In this document: piece by piece, positions 53,888 to 62,875 of the stretch | How positions within the stretch are numbered: the first letter of the stretch is position 1 | Layout: the number at the start of each line of letters is the position of its first letter | Source of the DNA: AC-32 sp038236705 | Lineage (GTDB): Bacteria; Actinomycetota; Thermoleophilia; Gaiellales; Gaiellaceae | Assembly: GCA_038236705.1 (NCBI GenBank) | Contig: JBBRZN010000003.1 | Location: 1-64,000 of the forward strand | Direction: 5' to 3' | Length of the DNA stretch: 64,000 nt | The notes under the pieces: model-generated | What the model saw: only the letters and a program-made list of their open reading frames with translations | What the model was told of the DNA's origin: nothing | Databases searched by the model: none | Program-made: the position numbers and the translations under genes

Positions 53888-56800
53888 GCTCCGCCCTCCC
53901 CGTACCGTGCGGGCGCCGCCTGCCGGAAGGCCCGGCTCGTCGCGACCACGACCACCACGATCGCGGCGGCGACGGCCAGGGCCCCCGCGAGGCCCACGAC
54001 TATCCAGTCGAGCGAGAGCACCAGCGGCGGATTCGGCACCGTCGCGTTCGCCGTCAGCTCGACGAACCCGACTACGAGGAGGGACAGCACCAGGCCCGTG
54101 AGGATCCCGCCGAGGAGGCCGGCGAGTCCAACCACGAGCGCACGGAGCCGGAGCTGGCGCCGGAGCCGCGCCGGCACCAGGCCCTGCGCCTCGAGGTCGA
54201 ACAGCTCGGCACCCTCGTCGCGGCGCTCGGCCGCGACGCCGAGCAGGAGCCCCACCCGCGCGAGGACGAGCGCGGTCAGCGCTGCTGCCTCGAGCATGGC
54301 GACGGCCGCCCGAGCAACGGGATCGGTTCTCAGCTCGCGCAGGAGCTGCGCCTGCGCGGAGACCTCGAGCACGCTGAACGGCGGTTTCCGAAGGCGCGCC
54401 TCGGCCGCGGCTCGCGCTCCGGGCGGCGCACTCAGCCAGAGCTCGGTGGTGAAACCCGCACCGGGAGCCGACGCGTTCAGCGCAGTCACGAGCGCGGGGC
54501 GGTCGACGACCACAAAGTCGGCCGTCTCGAGCGAGGCCGTTCCCGGAAACCGCCTTGCGACCGCGCTGACGCGAAAGACCAGGCTGTGGCCGGCGACGTT
54601 GATGCCGAGCAAGCCGTTGCGCCCCGCCAGCGCCGCCATGCGGGGCGAGACGACCGCGGGGATGCGCAGCCCGTCGGTCGGCTGCCGCGGGCGCACATAG
54701 GTATCGACTTCATTCGTGAGCGAGAGGGCAAACCCGAGGCCGTCGTCACGGACGATGCGACCGACCCCGGTCGTCCCGATCCAGTCCCGGTAGTCGGTCA
54801 CTTCCACCGGGCCGGACGGCGTCACCCCGACGGGACGACCGAGCAACACCGAGCCCGTCGCCGGCGCCCCCGTATCGGCACCTCGCTCCTCCAGCTTCGG
54901 CGGCGGTTCGAAGCGGAACGCGACGAGCGTCCCTCCGCGGGCCTCCGGCGGGATGGCTCCGCCCAGAACCACTCTTCGCGACTCCCGTGACTCGCCGAGC
55001 CGCAGCGCCACGAAGCGCCCGTCCGGCCCCCGGAAGCTCGAGACCACGCCGATCTCGGTACCGCTCACACGAACCGGCAGCTCGAGCCTCGTCGCTCCGG
55101 GCGGCAGAGCCGCCCCCCGCAGGCGCCGGCGGCCGACGTCAAGCCTGTGTGCGAGCTCCGGCAGCGACGCCGAAGCGAAGTCGCTCCGCCAGCCGTCGAT
55201 CCGTGGCAGCGCCCGGGCGCTGAGGCCGAGAACGGCCACGCCGCTCACGTCGGCGGCTCCCTGGATGTTGCCGTTCTGCCTCGTCACGGGCTCCACCCGG
55301 AGCGCGCCCGGCAACGATTCCAGCACCGCGGGAGTGACCGCCGCGTCGACCGGGATCAACTGCGAAAGATCCTCCCGCACGACGTAGTCCGCCGGCACGG
55401 CGAAGGCCGCCTGGTCGCGCTCACCGCGCACGAGGGTCGAACGGTACGTCTCCGCGAAGAGCGCGAGGCCGACCGAGACCGCCACGAAGCCGACTGCCAC
55501 GACCGCGTAGCCGGACCTGCGAGCGAGCCCCAGGGCCGCGAGCCGGAGCGCGATCGCATCCCGTGGCACGGCGCGCTCGAGCAGGCGAAGCCCGGCCGGC
55601 AGCACGCGCGCCGCGGCGACCGCCGCTCCAAACGCGACGAGCGCGGGCAAGAGCAGCAGCACGACGCCGGTGCCGTTGCCGGCGAGTAGGGCGTCCGTGT
55701 CCGCGGCGCCCCGCGCCAGAGCGACGGCGACCACCGCGGCGGCGCCGAGCGCGATCGCATCGAGCGGCGAGAACGAGAGCCGCCCCACCGCGATCGGCCG
55801 GATCGCGAGGGCTGTGGCCAGCACCATCGCCGCTGCGGCGACCAGCAGCAGCACGGCGGCGATCCCTCGTGCGGAGAGGAGCGAGTGGCGAACGAGCGCG
55901 CCGGCGGGCTCACCCGCACGATCGGCGAGCCCGATCGCCACGGCCAGGCCGAGGACCCAGCCGAGGAGCGTCCCGGCAACGGCCATCGCCGCCGACTCGG
56001 CAGCCACCTCGGCCTCGACCTGCCAGCGGCGCACCCCGCTCGAGACGAGTCGCCGGCGAGTGGCCTCGACGTCCCGCCGCAGGCGCACCGCGGCGTAGAC
56101 CGCGAACGCGAGCAGCAGAGCAACGGCCTCGCCGCCGAGGAGGAACAGGCGCCGCCCGGCGACCCGGCTCGAGTCGGCGGCGGCCGTGAGCTCCTCGGTC
56201 GGGGCGCGGAGGGCGAACCCGAACGGCTCCGCCTGAAGCGTGGAGCGCACGGTGTCGATCCTTTGCACGAGCGACCGGACCGCCCACGAGCGAGCGAGCG
56301 AGCGGTTGAGCGGCAGCACCCAGCCGTAGCTCCGGTAGGCATCGTGAAGAAGCGGCAATCGGTCGAGCGCCGCGACTCCGTCGGTCAGCACGAGCGGAGG
56401 CGGGGCCGGCCGGTGGTACCGGACCATCGCCTGCACGAAGTCGGACTGCAGCTTGCCGGCCACAGGCACCGAGTCGCCGAAGAGCGTGGCCGAGCGCAGG
56501 TCGCCCTCCCCGACGGCAACGAGACGCAGGCCGGGAACGTTCGGGACAGGCCCGCCACGGCGGATCACGAGCACCTCGCACCTCTTTGGCGAACAGACGC
56601 GCGGCAGCCGACCCGACCGCAGCCGCACCCACTCACGGAGGCCGTCCACGGCGCCGATCCCGAGATAGGCGCCGCCGATCGTGCTGTCGCGATAGAGCGA
56701 GGTTCCGAACGGATGTCTCCCCGCCACGTTCGCGAGCTCGCGGCGCACGCGGGCATCGAGGGTCGGGTACGGCGCCGCCTGCCCGCCCACGCTGTACCAG

Positions 56801-57009
56801 TTCACGCGGACCGCTCGCACATCCGGGCTCAACGTGGAGATCTTGCGGCCGACCGCCCGGTCTTCCGCGCCCACGGTGCCCGCCAGGACCGCGGCGAGCA
56901 TGGCGGAGGCTGCGGCGAGCCCAATCACGACGAGCGCGAGGCGGCCGCCACGGCGGGCGAGCCGGGTCCGAGCCAACCAGAACGGAAAAGCGAGCCTACG
57001 GAAGGTCAT
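53884..57009 (-). CDS. Large FtsX/MacB-type ABC permease
   Basis: A 1041-residue protein from ATG 57009 (TFRRLAFPFWLARTRLARRGG). One N-terminal membrane segment, a long external region (residues ~60-370) and three membrane segments, then a second block of the same kind, ending in three segments: the classic duplicated FtsX layout of about eight to ten segments. It works with the double ATPase downstream. Such pairs move lipoproteins, lipids or peptides, or signal to cell wall hydrolases. Confidence 0.88.
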   Translation of the reverse strand: MTFRRLAFPFWLARTRLARRGGRLALVVIGLAAASAMLAAVLAGTVGAEDRAVGRKISTLSPDVRAVRVNWYSVGGQAAPYPTLDARVRRELANVAGRHPFGTSLYRDSTIGGAYLGIGAVDGLREWVRLRSGRLPRVCSPKRCEVLVIRRGGPVPNVPGLRLVAVGEGDLRSATLFGDSVPVAGKLQSDFVQAMVRYHRPAPPPLVLTDGVAALDRLPLLHDAYRSYGWVLPLNRSLARSWAVRSLVQRIDTVRSTLQAEPFGFALRAPTEELTAAADSSRVAGRRLFLLGGEAVALLLAFAVYAAVRLRRDVEATRRRLVSSGVRRWQVEAEVAAESAAMAVAGTLLGWVLGLAVAIGLADRAGEPAGALVRHSLLSARGIAAVLLLVAAAAMVLATALAIRPIAVGRLSFSPLDAIALGAAAVVAVALARGAADTDALLAGNGTGVVLLLLPALVAFGAAVAAARVLPAGLRLLERAVPRDAIALRLAALGLARRSGYAVVAVGFVAVSVGLALFAETYRSTLVRGERDQAAFAVPADYVVREDLSQLIPVDAAVTPAVLESLPGALRVEPVTRQNGNIQGAADVSGVAVLGLSARALPRIDGWRSDFASASLPELAHRLDVGRRRLRGAALPPGATRLELPVRVSGTEIGVVSSFRGPDGRFVALRLGESRESRRVVLGGAIPPEARGGTLVAFRFEPPPKLEERGADTGAPATGSVLLGRPVGVTPSGPVEVTDYRDWIGTTGVGRIVRDDGLGFALSLTNEVDTYVRPRQPTDGLRIPAVVSPRMAALAGRNGLLGINVAGHSLVFRVSAVARRFPGTASLETADFVVVDRPALVTALNASAPGAGFTTELWLSAPPGARAAAEARLRKPPFSVLEVSAQAQLLRELRTDPVARAAVAMLEAAALTALVLARVGLLLGVAAERRDEGAELFDLEAQGLVPARLRRQLRLRALVVGLAGLLGGILTGLVLSLLVVGFVELTANATVPNPPLVLSLDWIVVGLAGALAVAAAIVVVVVATSRAFRQAAPARYGEGGA

Positions 57010-57115
57010 CAGCCTGCCCAACGGTGCCAGCAGGCCCCCTGGCCGTCCACCCGGTTCGGGCAAATGAGCCGTTCGGCCCATTGACTTGAAGGCCTCCGCT
57101 GCCGACCCTTGCATT

Positions 57116-57271
57116 GTGAGCAACACGCAGATCGTCCTCTGGTGCACCGCGCTGATCATCCTCGAGCTGAACCACCTCAAGTGGATCTGGTGGACCTACT
57201 GGGAGTGCGCGAAGTGCGGCCACAAGCACAAGGACTGCGGCTGCAGCTCCAAGTGGCTCATGTATTTGTAA
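57116..57271 (+). CDS. 51-residue membrane/zinc microprotein
   Basis: From GTG 57116 (VSNTQIVLWCTALIILELNHLKW): one hydrophobic segment, an aromatic turn (IWWTYWE), then Cys-rich CAKCGHKHKDCGC, which can bind a metal with C-x2-C-x6-C-x-C. The stop is the first bases of the palindrome at 57270. Divergent from the FtsX gene (106-nt gap). Compare the second microprotein at 58982, with the same layout. Function unknown. Confidence 0.65.
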   Translation: MSNTQIVLWCTALIILELNHLKWIWWTYWECAKCGHKHKDCGCSSKWLMYL

Positions 57272-57295
57272 CGGGGGAACCCTGGTTCCCCCGTT
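57270..57295. repeat. Palindrome of the GGTTCCCCC family, copy 2 (possible terminator)
   Basis: AACGGGGGAACC, 2-nt loop, exact complement, then GGCCCCCTCCTT; a second GTTGGCCCCCTC follows at about 57314. Same family as the palindrome that interrupts the tRNA-Leu fragment at 10415. It ends the microprotein ORF and could stop transcription. Confidence 0.8.
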
Positions 57296-57428
57296 GGCCC
57301 CCTCCTTGCGAGCGTTGGCCCCCTCAAGCCGTTTCAGGAGCCGCCTGACGAGAGCTGCCGTCGGACGGTCTTGTCGTTGTGAGGCTCCCGCCGGCCGAGC
57401 CCGGCTCCGCCGGCTAGTCGTTCTGCCC

Positions 57429-58961
57429 CTACTTGCTCTTGTCGAGGTGTTCGTAAGCCGGCAGCGTCAGGAAGTCCTCCAACTCCTCACCCAGCGCGAC
57501 CTGCTCGAAGAGCTCCCGCGCCTCCGCTGCGCGGCTGCGCTCGAAGACCTCGTCGCCGAATCTCTCTCGCAGGCGCCCGAGCTCCTCGTCGATCACGCGG
57601 CGCACGTGCTCTCGCTCGAAGTGGTCGTGGCGGATCCACTGCCAGACCTGCGAGCGAGCGATCTCGGCCGTCGCCGCGTCCTCCATCAGGTTGTCGATCG
57701 CGACCGCGCCGCTGCCGCGCAGCCACGCGGAGAGGTACTGGATCCCGACACTCACGTCGTTGCGCAGTCCCTCCTCGGTGATCTCGCCGGGGGTCGAGGC
57801 CACGTCGAGCAACTCGGCCGCGCTCACCTGCACGTCGTCGCGCTGCCGCTCGAGCTGGTTCGGCCGCCCGCCGAGCACGCGGTCGAACTCCTCGAGCGCG
57901 ACCGGCACCAGGTCGGGATGCGCGACCCAGGTGCCGTCGAAGCCGTCGCCCGCCTCGCGACGCTTGTCGTCGCGCACCTTCGCGAGCGCGCGCTCGTTCA
58001 GCTCCGCGTCCTTGCGGCTCGGGATGAACGCCGCCATCCCGCCCATCGCGTGCACGCCGCGCCGGTGGCAGGTCTTGACGAGCAGCTCCGTGTAGGCGCG
58101 CATGAACGGCGCGGTCATCGAGACGCTGTTCCGGTCGGGCAGGACGAACTCCCGCCTCCGGCCCAGTTTCTTGATCACACTGAACATGTAGTCCCAGCGC
58201 CCGGCGTTCAGGCCGGCCGAGTGCTCGCGCAACTCCCAGAGGATCTCGTCCATCTCGAAAGCGGCGAGCACCGTCTCGATCAGCACCGTCGCCCTGATCG
58301 AGCCGCGCCGGAGGCCGAGTGTCTCCTCCGCGTGCACGAAGACGTCGTTCCAGAGCCGCGCCTCGAGGTGGCTCTCAAGCTTCGGCAGGTACAGGTACGG
58401 GCCCGCGCCCTTGTCGAGGAGCCGCTGCCCGTTGCGGAAGAGGTAGAGGCCGAAGTCGAACAGGCTCCCGGCGACCGGCGCGCCGTCGAGCTCGAGGTGG
58501 CGCTCCTCGAGATGCCAGCCGCGCGGCCGCACGAGCAGGGTCGCGGTCTCGTCGTTCAGCCGGTAGTGCTTGTCCGGCGTCTCCAGCTCGATCGTGCCCT
58601 CGATCGCGTCGGTCAGGTTCGCCTGGCCCTCCAGCATGTTCGCCCAGGTGGGCGAGTTCGCGTCCTCGAAGTCGGCCATGAACATGCGAGCGCCCGAGTT
58701 GAGGGCGTTGATCACCATCTTCCGGTCGGTCGGACCGGTGATCTCGACCCGGCGGTCGGCGAGCGGCTCCGGCACGGGCTCGATCGTCCAGCCGCTCTCG
58801 CGGATCTCCCGCGTCTCGGGCAGGAAACCGGGCAGCTCGCCTGCAGCCAGCAGCTGCTGTCGCTCGGCGCGGGCCGCCAGCAGCTCGCGGCGCCGCGGCC
58901 CGAAGCGCCGCTCGAGGTCCTGGACGAACGCGACCGCCTCCGGGGTGAGCACTCCCTCCAC
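57429..58961 (-). CDS. aceB: Malate synthase A
   Basis: A 510-residue glyoxylate-cycle enzyme joining glyoxylate and acetyl-CoA to malate. MFMADFEDANSPTWANMLEGQANL, YLYLPKLESHLEARLWNDVF (metal Glu) and RATVLIETVLAAFEMDEIL match MSA, and VHAMGGMAAFIP holds the conserved loop; the C-terminus is the helical plug. No isocitrate lyase is in the window. Divergent from the microprotein cluster at 58982. Confidence 0.95.
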   Translation of the reverse strand: MEGVLTPEAVAFVQDLERRFGPRRRELLAARAERQQLLAAGELPGFLPETREIRESGWTIEPVPEPLADRRVEITGPTDRKMVINALNSGARMFMADFEDANSPTWANMLEGQANLTDAIEGTIELETPDKHYRLNDETATLLVRPRGWHLEERHLELDGAPVAGSLFDFGLYLFRNGQRLLDKGAGPYLYLPKLESHLEARLWNDVFVHAEETLGLRRGSIRATVLIETVLAAFEMDEILWELREHSAGLNAGRWDYMFSVIKKLGRRREFVLPDRNSVSMTAPFMRAYTELLVKTCHRRGVHAMGGMAAFIPSRKDAELNERALAKVRDDKRREAGDGFDGTWVAHPDLVPVALEEFDRVLGGRPNQLERQRDDVQVSAAELLDVASTPGEITEEGLRNDVSVGIQYLSAWLRGSGAVAIDNLMEDAATAEIARSQVWQWIRHDHFEREHVRRVIDEELGRLRERFGDEVFERSRAAEARELFEQVALGEELEDFLTLPAYEHLDKSK

Positions 58962-58981
58962 GCCCGTTAGCCTCTCATGTC

Positions 58982-59143
58982 GTGCTCGACCCGGACCTCT
59001 TCTCGGTGCTGCTCGCCGCCGTGTTCGCGGGCCTGCTCGCCGTCCCCGGGCTCCGCAGGGCGGTGCGGCGCGGTGAGCGCTTCTGTGCCTCCTGCGGGCG
59101 GCGCATCCTCCTCGGCGAGCGGACGTGCGACTGCGACTTCTGA
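58982..59143 (+). CDS. 53-residue membrane/zinc-ribbon microprotein
   Basis: Read in the frame of GTG 58982: LDPDLFSVLLAAVFAGLLAVPGL is one membrane segment, then RRGERFCASCGRRILLGERTCDCDF, a CxxC...CxC metal site. An ATG (58977) in another frame opens a longer ORF without these features and was not used. Overlaps the next ORF by 19 nt. Same architecture as the protein at 57116. Confidence 0.65.
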   Translation: MLDPDLFSVLLAAVFAGLLAVPGLRRAVRRGERFCASCGRRILLGERTCDCDF

Positions 59144-59328
59144 AGCGCCTCGACCTGCCGGGCCGGAGTGACCTGCTCGTGTTCGGGGGCTATTGCCTTG
59201 CTGCGGCGATCTACATTGCGATCGGCGTCGCGTACAACGACTTCCTGCTCTCGGTCATCGTCGGGATGGCTTACCTCGTGCTCACTGCGTGGCTCGTGCC
59301 CGCCGCCGTCAGGCGGCTGCGGCGTTGA
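59125..59328 (+). CDS. 67-residue two-segment membrane protein
   Basis: GTG 59125; two hydrophobic segments (LLVFGGYCLAAAIYIAIGVAY and FLLSVIVGMAYLVLTAWLVPA) separated by a short loop (NDF) and flanked by Arg-rich ends. Its start overlaps the microprotein and its stop overlaps the next gene (TTGA), so all three are probably translated together. No family recognised. Confidence 0.7.
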   Translation: MRLRLLKRLDLPGRSDLLVFGGYCLAAAIYIAIGVAYNDFLLSVIVGMAYLVLTAWLVPAAVRRLRR

Positions 59329-60044
59329 GCTGGGCGGCGCACGACCTCGAGCCCTACGCGTTCCAGCGGCACCTCAACCTGAAGGTCGCGTTCGTCCCGC
59401 TCCTGATCGGCTCCTACGCGCCGGATCTCGCCACCAAGTGGTTCGTCTACGGGATCCACCTCGGCCCCTGGGAGCTGAAGGCCTCGAACCCCGCGCAGTT
59501 CCACCGCGGCTGGCCCGGCTTCGGGTTCACGCACTCGCTGGTCTTCGGCGTCGTGATCGGGCTTCTACTCTGGAAGGTCTTCGGCAGCAAGCTCTGGGCG
59601 ATCAGCTTCGTAATCGGCCATTGGGCCCACGCGCTCACTGACACCGGCGACACCGTCGGGACGATGCTGCTCTTCCCGTGGACCTTCCACTTCCACCTCG
59701 ACGCCTGGGCCTACGCGGGGCAGACGGGACGCTTCACCGACGCGGCCGCGTACTTCAGCGGCCTCGGGGGGATGTGGGACCTCGTGTGGATCGTCTACGG
59801 CTTCTTCAGCTGGCGCGTCCTGACGAGCGCCTACTTCGACAACTTCATCTACAAGGCCGACGCCTTCTGGCCCTGGGCGAACCGAGTCGTCCCACGCGGC
59901 GCGCTGCTCGCGCTCTACCGGGCCGCCTTCTTCTACGGCACCTCGCGCTGGATCGCCTGGACGATCTGGGCGCACGTGATCCATCACTACCCGTACGACC
60001 TGAGCTGGGGCGGTCCGCACTGGGTGCCTGCCGAACATCCCTGA
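59325..60044 (+). CDS. Membrane-bound metal-dependent hydrolase-like (YdjM/DUF457 type)
   Basis: About 239 residues from TTG 59325 (SWAAHDLEPYAFQRHLNLKVAF). Several hydrophobic segments with His/Asp placed as in the LexA-binding YdjM group: GSYAPDLATKWF, HRGWPGFGFTHSLVFG, IGHWAHALTDTGDTVGT. The family is predicted to bind a metal in the membrane; substrate unknown. Follows the two tiny membrane proteins without a gap. Confidence 0.75.
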   Translation: MSWAAHDLEPYAFQRHLNLKVAFVPLLIGSYAPDLATKWFVYGIHLGPWELKASNPAQFHRGWPGFGFTHSLVFGVVIGLLLWKVFGSKLWAISFVIGHWAHALTDTGDTVGTMLLFPWTFHFHLDAWAYAGQTGRFTDAAAYFSGLGGMWDLVWIVYGFFSWRVLTSAYFDNFIYKADAFWPWANRVVPRGALLALYRAAFFYGTSRWIAWTIWAHVIHHYPYDLSWGGPHWVPAEHP

Positions 60045-60064
60045 ACCTGTGTAACCATCCGCCT

Positions 60065-61063
60065 GTGATTCCGCGCTCGCTCATCGTCGTTACGCTCGCG
60101 CTCGCCACCGCGGCGCCGGCTTCGGGCGGGATCGCCGAGATGAGGGACGCGCAGGGGCACCTCGTTGCGAACGCCGGCGCAGGGGGCTCGTTCGCCAGTT
60201 TCCAGGACGGCGGCTGGGCGCTCCGCTTCGACTCGGCCTCCCGTAGCTCGCGCGGGGTCTCGCTCGTCGGGGTCTCGCTCGCGGGCGGCCTCGTCTACGC
60301 AGAGCGGATCGTCGTGCCCGCGCACGGCCTGCGCGGGGCCCGCGTCGAGGGGTTGACGGTGAACGGGCGGGCCGTCGCCGCGCGGCCGAACGCCCTTGTG
60401 CCCCTAGGTCCGGGGAGCTACCTGATCGTGCTGCAGGAGGCCGTCGTCCCCGGAGAGGGCAGCGGCGTGGTAGGCCTGCGGCTCGTCGCGGGCGACGCCT
60501 CGCTCGGGATCGACCCCGGCTCGCAGCTCCTCGTCGGGCTCGCCCGGGCGGCGATGCCTCCGGCCCACCGGCACCGCACCGCGCGCCTGTCCTGGCTTGC
60601 GCTCGGCGTCGCCGGCCACGGCGTGGACACAGGCAGCAGCGACCGCTCGCAGGAGCCGCTCCTGCTCGGCGTGCAAACCGGCGGGACGACCGGCGCCCAG
60701 GCGGTAAGCATCGCTCTGCAGTACCTCGGGGTGCCCTACCGCTGGGGCGGCGCCGACCCGATCGGCGGTTTCGACTGCTCCGGCCTGGCGCTGTACGTCT
60801 ACGCGCAGCTCGGCATCAGCCTGACCCACTACACCGGCGCGCAGTTCGAGGAGGGCCGGCCCGTGCTCCCCTGGGACCTGCAGCCCGGCGACCTCCTGTT
60901 CTTCCATCCGAGCTCGCTCGGCCCGCAGCACGAGGGGATCTACATCGGCGGTGGCCGCTTCGTCCAGGCCCCGCACACAGGCGACGTGGTTAAGATCTCA
61001 TCGCTTGCGGAGCCGGCCTACAGCGCCGGCTTCGTCGGGGCCGTCCGGCCCTGGGGCGCGTAG
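60065..61063 (+). CDS. NlpC/P60 cell wall hydrolase
   Basis: A 332-residue secreted protein. Signal peptide IPRSLIVVTLALATAAPASGG; N-terminal ~200 residues of unknown fold; NlpC/P60 peptidase at ~215-332 with Cys in GGFDCSGLALYVY, His in HEGIYIGGGRFV and third residue APHTGDVV. Cuts peptide stems of peptidoglycan. GTG 60065. The only clear wall hydrolase here; murJ and the FtsX-type exporter are other envelope genes. Confidence 0.88.
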   Translation: MIPRSLIVVTLALATAAPASGGIAEMRDAQGHLVANAGAGGSFASFQDGGWALRFDSASRSSRGVSLVGVSLAGGLVYAERIVVPAHGLRGARVEGLTVNGRAVAARPNALVPLGPGSYLIVLQEAVVPGEGSGVVGLRLVAGDASLGIDPGSQLLVGLARAAMPPAHRHRTARLSWLALGVAGHGVDTGSSDRSQEPLLLGVQTGGTTGAQAVSIALQYLGVPYRWGGADPIGGFDCSGLALYVYAQLGISLTHYTGAQFEEGRPVLPWDLQPGDLLFFHPSSLGPQHEGIYIGGGRFVQAPHTGDVVKISSLAEPAYSAGFVGAVRPWGA

Positions 61064-61100
61064 AGCTCGGCGCCCTCGACGGCACCGCCGTCGCCGGCCT

Positions 61101-61598
61101 TCAGCCGTCTGATCCGGCGAGCAGCTTCCGGAACTTGCCGTATTGCCCGGCCTTGCCGACGGTGACCAGCGTGTCTCCCTGCTGGATCACGTCGTCCGGC
61201 TGAGCTCCCGTGACGGGCTCGGGCTCGCGCAGGATCGCGATGATCGTGACCCCGGTCTTGGCGCGGAACCCGCTCTCCGCGAGCGTCTTTCCGATCCACG
61301 GGCTCCTGTCCGGCACCGCCTCCCACTCGATCAGCAGCTCGCCGAGCGCCATCTCGAGGTCCTCGACGATCTTCGGGCGCTCGTAGGCGCCGCCGATCAC
61401 CGCGCCCAACTGGCGCGCCTCGTCGTCGTCGAGCCTGATCACCGCCTTGGGCTCCTCGTCGTCGGAGTGACGGAAGAAGTAGAGCTCGCGCACGCCGTCG
61501 TTGTGCAGGATCACCGCCAGGCGACCGCCATCGTCGAGGCGGAGCGTGAACTTCGTCCCCACTCCGGGTAGCCGCGTCTCACGCAGGTCGACGGGCAT
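61101..61598 (-). CDS. KhtT-like regulator of K+/H+ antiporter (RCK_C)
   Basis: A 165-residue cytoplasmic protein. Residues 1-85 form an N-terminal regulatory part (RETRLPGVGTKFTLRLDDGGRL), residues ~90-165 a TrkA-C/RCK_C domain (IGKTLAESGFRAKTGVTIIAILREPEPVTGAQPDDVIQQGDTLVTVG). In other bacteria KhtT gates KhtU by c-di-AMP or similar. Overlaps the antiporter gene by 20 nt. Confidence 0.86.
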   Translation of the reverse strand: MPVDLRETRLPGVGTKFTLRLDDGGRLAVILHNDGVRELYFFRHSDDEEPKAVIRLDDDEARQLGAVIGGAYERPKIVEDLEMALGELLIEWEAVPDRSPWIGKTLAESGFRAKTGVTIIAILREPEPVTGAQPDDVIQQGDTLVTVGKAGQYGKFRKLLAGSDG

Positions 61599-62766
61599 CT
61601 CGCCTCCAGTCTACGAAGAGCCGGCGGCCGATCGCCTTCGACTCCTTCATCAAGGCGACTCCCAGGGTGGCGGTGATCAGCACGTACAAGCCGGCGAACG
61701 CGGCGATCTTCACCTGCGTGGCCTCTGCGATTCGCGGGTTCCCGCTCACGAGCTGGGCGAGGATGATCGTGAACTCGCCGTGCGCCACGAGAGCGACCCC
61801 CACGTTGAGGCTCTGCCTCGGGCTGTAGCCGCCGAGCAGGCCGCTCAGGTAGCCGCCGCCGATCTTCCCGACGACGCTGACGGCGACCGCCAGCGCGAGC
61901 AGCCAGGCGACGCTGCCCAGCTTGCCGACGTCGATCGAGAGGCCGAAGACGAAGAAGAACAGCGCGGCGAAGACGTCGCGGAAGCTGAAGAAACGCTCCT
62001 CGATCTCCTCGCGGATCGAGGTGCCCGAGAGGACGACGCCGGCCATCAGCGCGCCGACGGCGACGGAGAGCCCGAGCTCCTCCGCGAGCGCGGCCGAGCC
62101 GACGAGGAACGCAAAGGCGCTCAGCAGGAAGATCTCCCGCGGCAGCCAGTCGAGGAAGCGGTCGATCGGGCCGCTGAGCCACTTGGAGATCGCGAGCGCG
62201 GCCGCGATGAAGCCGATCGCCTTGGCCACGATCGCCAGCGTGTCGGCCGCGGCGCCACCGCCGCCCGAGGCGAAGCCCAGCATGACGGCGATCACGAGGT
62301 CTTCTGCGACCAGGATCGCGAGCACGAGGTCGGTCTCGTCGTCCGCGAGCCGCCGGAAGTCGATCAGGCCCTTGACCGTGACCGCGCTGGAGGAGACGTA
62401 GATCGCGGCGCCGAGGATGAACGCGGCGAAGCTGAACCCGAACGCGGCCACGCCGACCCCCAGCCCGAGCGCGCCGTTGACGGCCACGTCGATCGCGCCG
62501 CCCAGGAAGACATGACCGCGGCTGCGGGCGATTCTTCCGATCGTGAACTCGAGCCCGAGGAAGAACAGCAGGAAGACGAGGCCGATCTCCGCGACGAAGT
62601 CGGTCACCTCCGAGGGGCGCACGACGCTGAGCGCCGTGGGCTCGTGCGGGCCGAGCAACAACCCGGCGAGGAGGTAGGCCGGGATTGCGGAGAGGCCGAC
62701 CCGGCCGGCCACCAGGCCGAGTCCTCCCAGCAGGGCGACGGTGATCGAAAGCTGGGCGAGGGTCAT
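61579..62766 (-). CDS. CPA2 K+/H+ antiporter (KhtU/KefB type)
   Basis: A 395-residue 12-segment membrane antiporter. GRVGLSAIPAYLLAGLLLGPHEP is the CPA2 N-terminus and ILVAEDLVIAVML the ion-binding segment; GVVLSGTSIREEIEERFFSFRDVFAALFFFVFG follows. No TrkA-N domain of its own, so the KhtT-like protein would regulate it. Exports K+ for protons to control pH and turgor. Confidence 0.9.
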   Translation of the reverse strand: MTLAQLSITVALLGGLGLVAGRVGLSAIPAYLLAGLLLGPHEPTALSVVRPSEVTDFVAEIGLVFLLFFLGLEFTIGRIARSRGHVFLGGAIDVAVNGALGLGVGVAAFGFSFAAFILGAAIYVSSSAVTVKGLIDFRRLADDETDLVLAILVAEDLVIAVMLGFASGGGGAAADTLAIVAKAIGFIAAALAISKWLSGPIDRFLDWLPREIFLLSAFAFLVGSAALAEELGLSVAVGALMAGVVLSGTSIREEIEERFFSFRDVFAALFFFVFGLSIDVGKLGSVAWLLALAVAVSVVGKIGGGYLSGLLGGYSPRQSLNVGVALVAHGEFTIILAQLVSGNPRIAEATQVKIAAFAGLYVLITATLGVALMKESKAIGRRLFVDWRRDARRPA

Positions 62767-62875
62767 CGGCTCCGGCGGCTGATCGTAACCGCCTTCCGGC
62801 GGCGACTAGGCCGGGCGGGGCACGGCTGGCTGCGGACCTTCTCGCGGCTGCGCGCTGGGCTGTCCATGCCGGGCT

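Noticed and set aside
57086..57115. Longer start for the 51-residue microprotein
   Set aside because: The ten extra residues (KASAADPC...) are hydrophilic and lack an SD; GTG 57116 places the start directly before the membrane segment.
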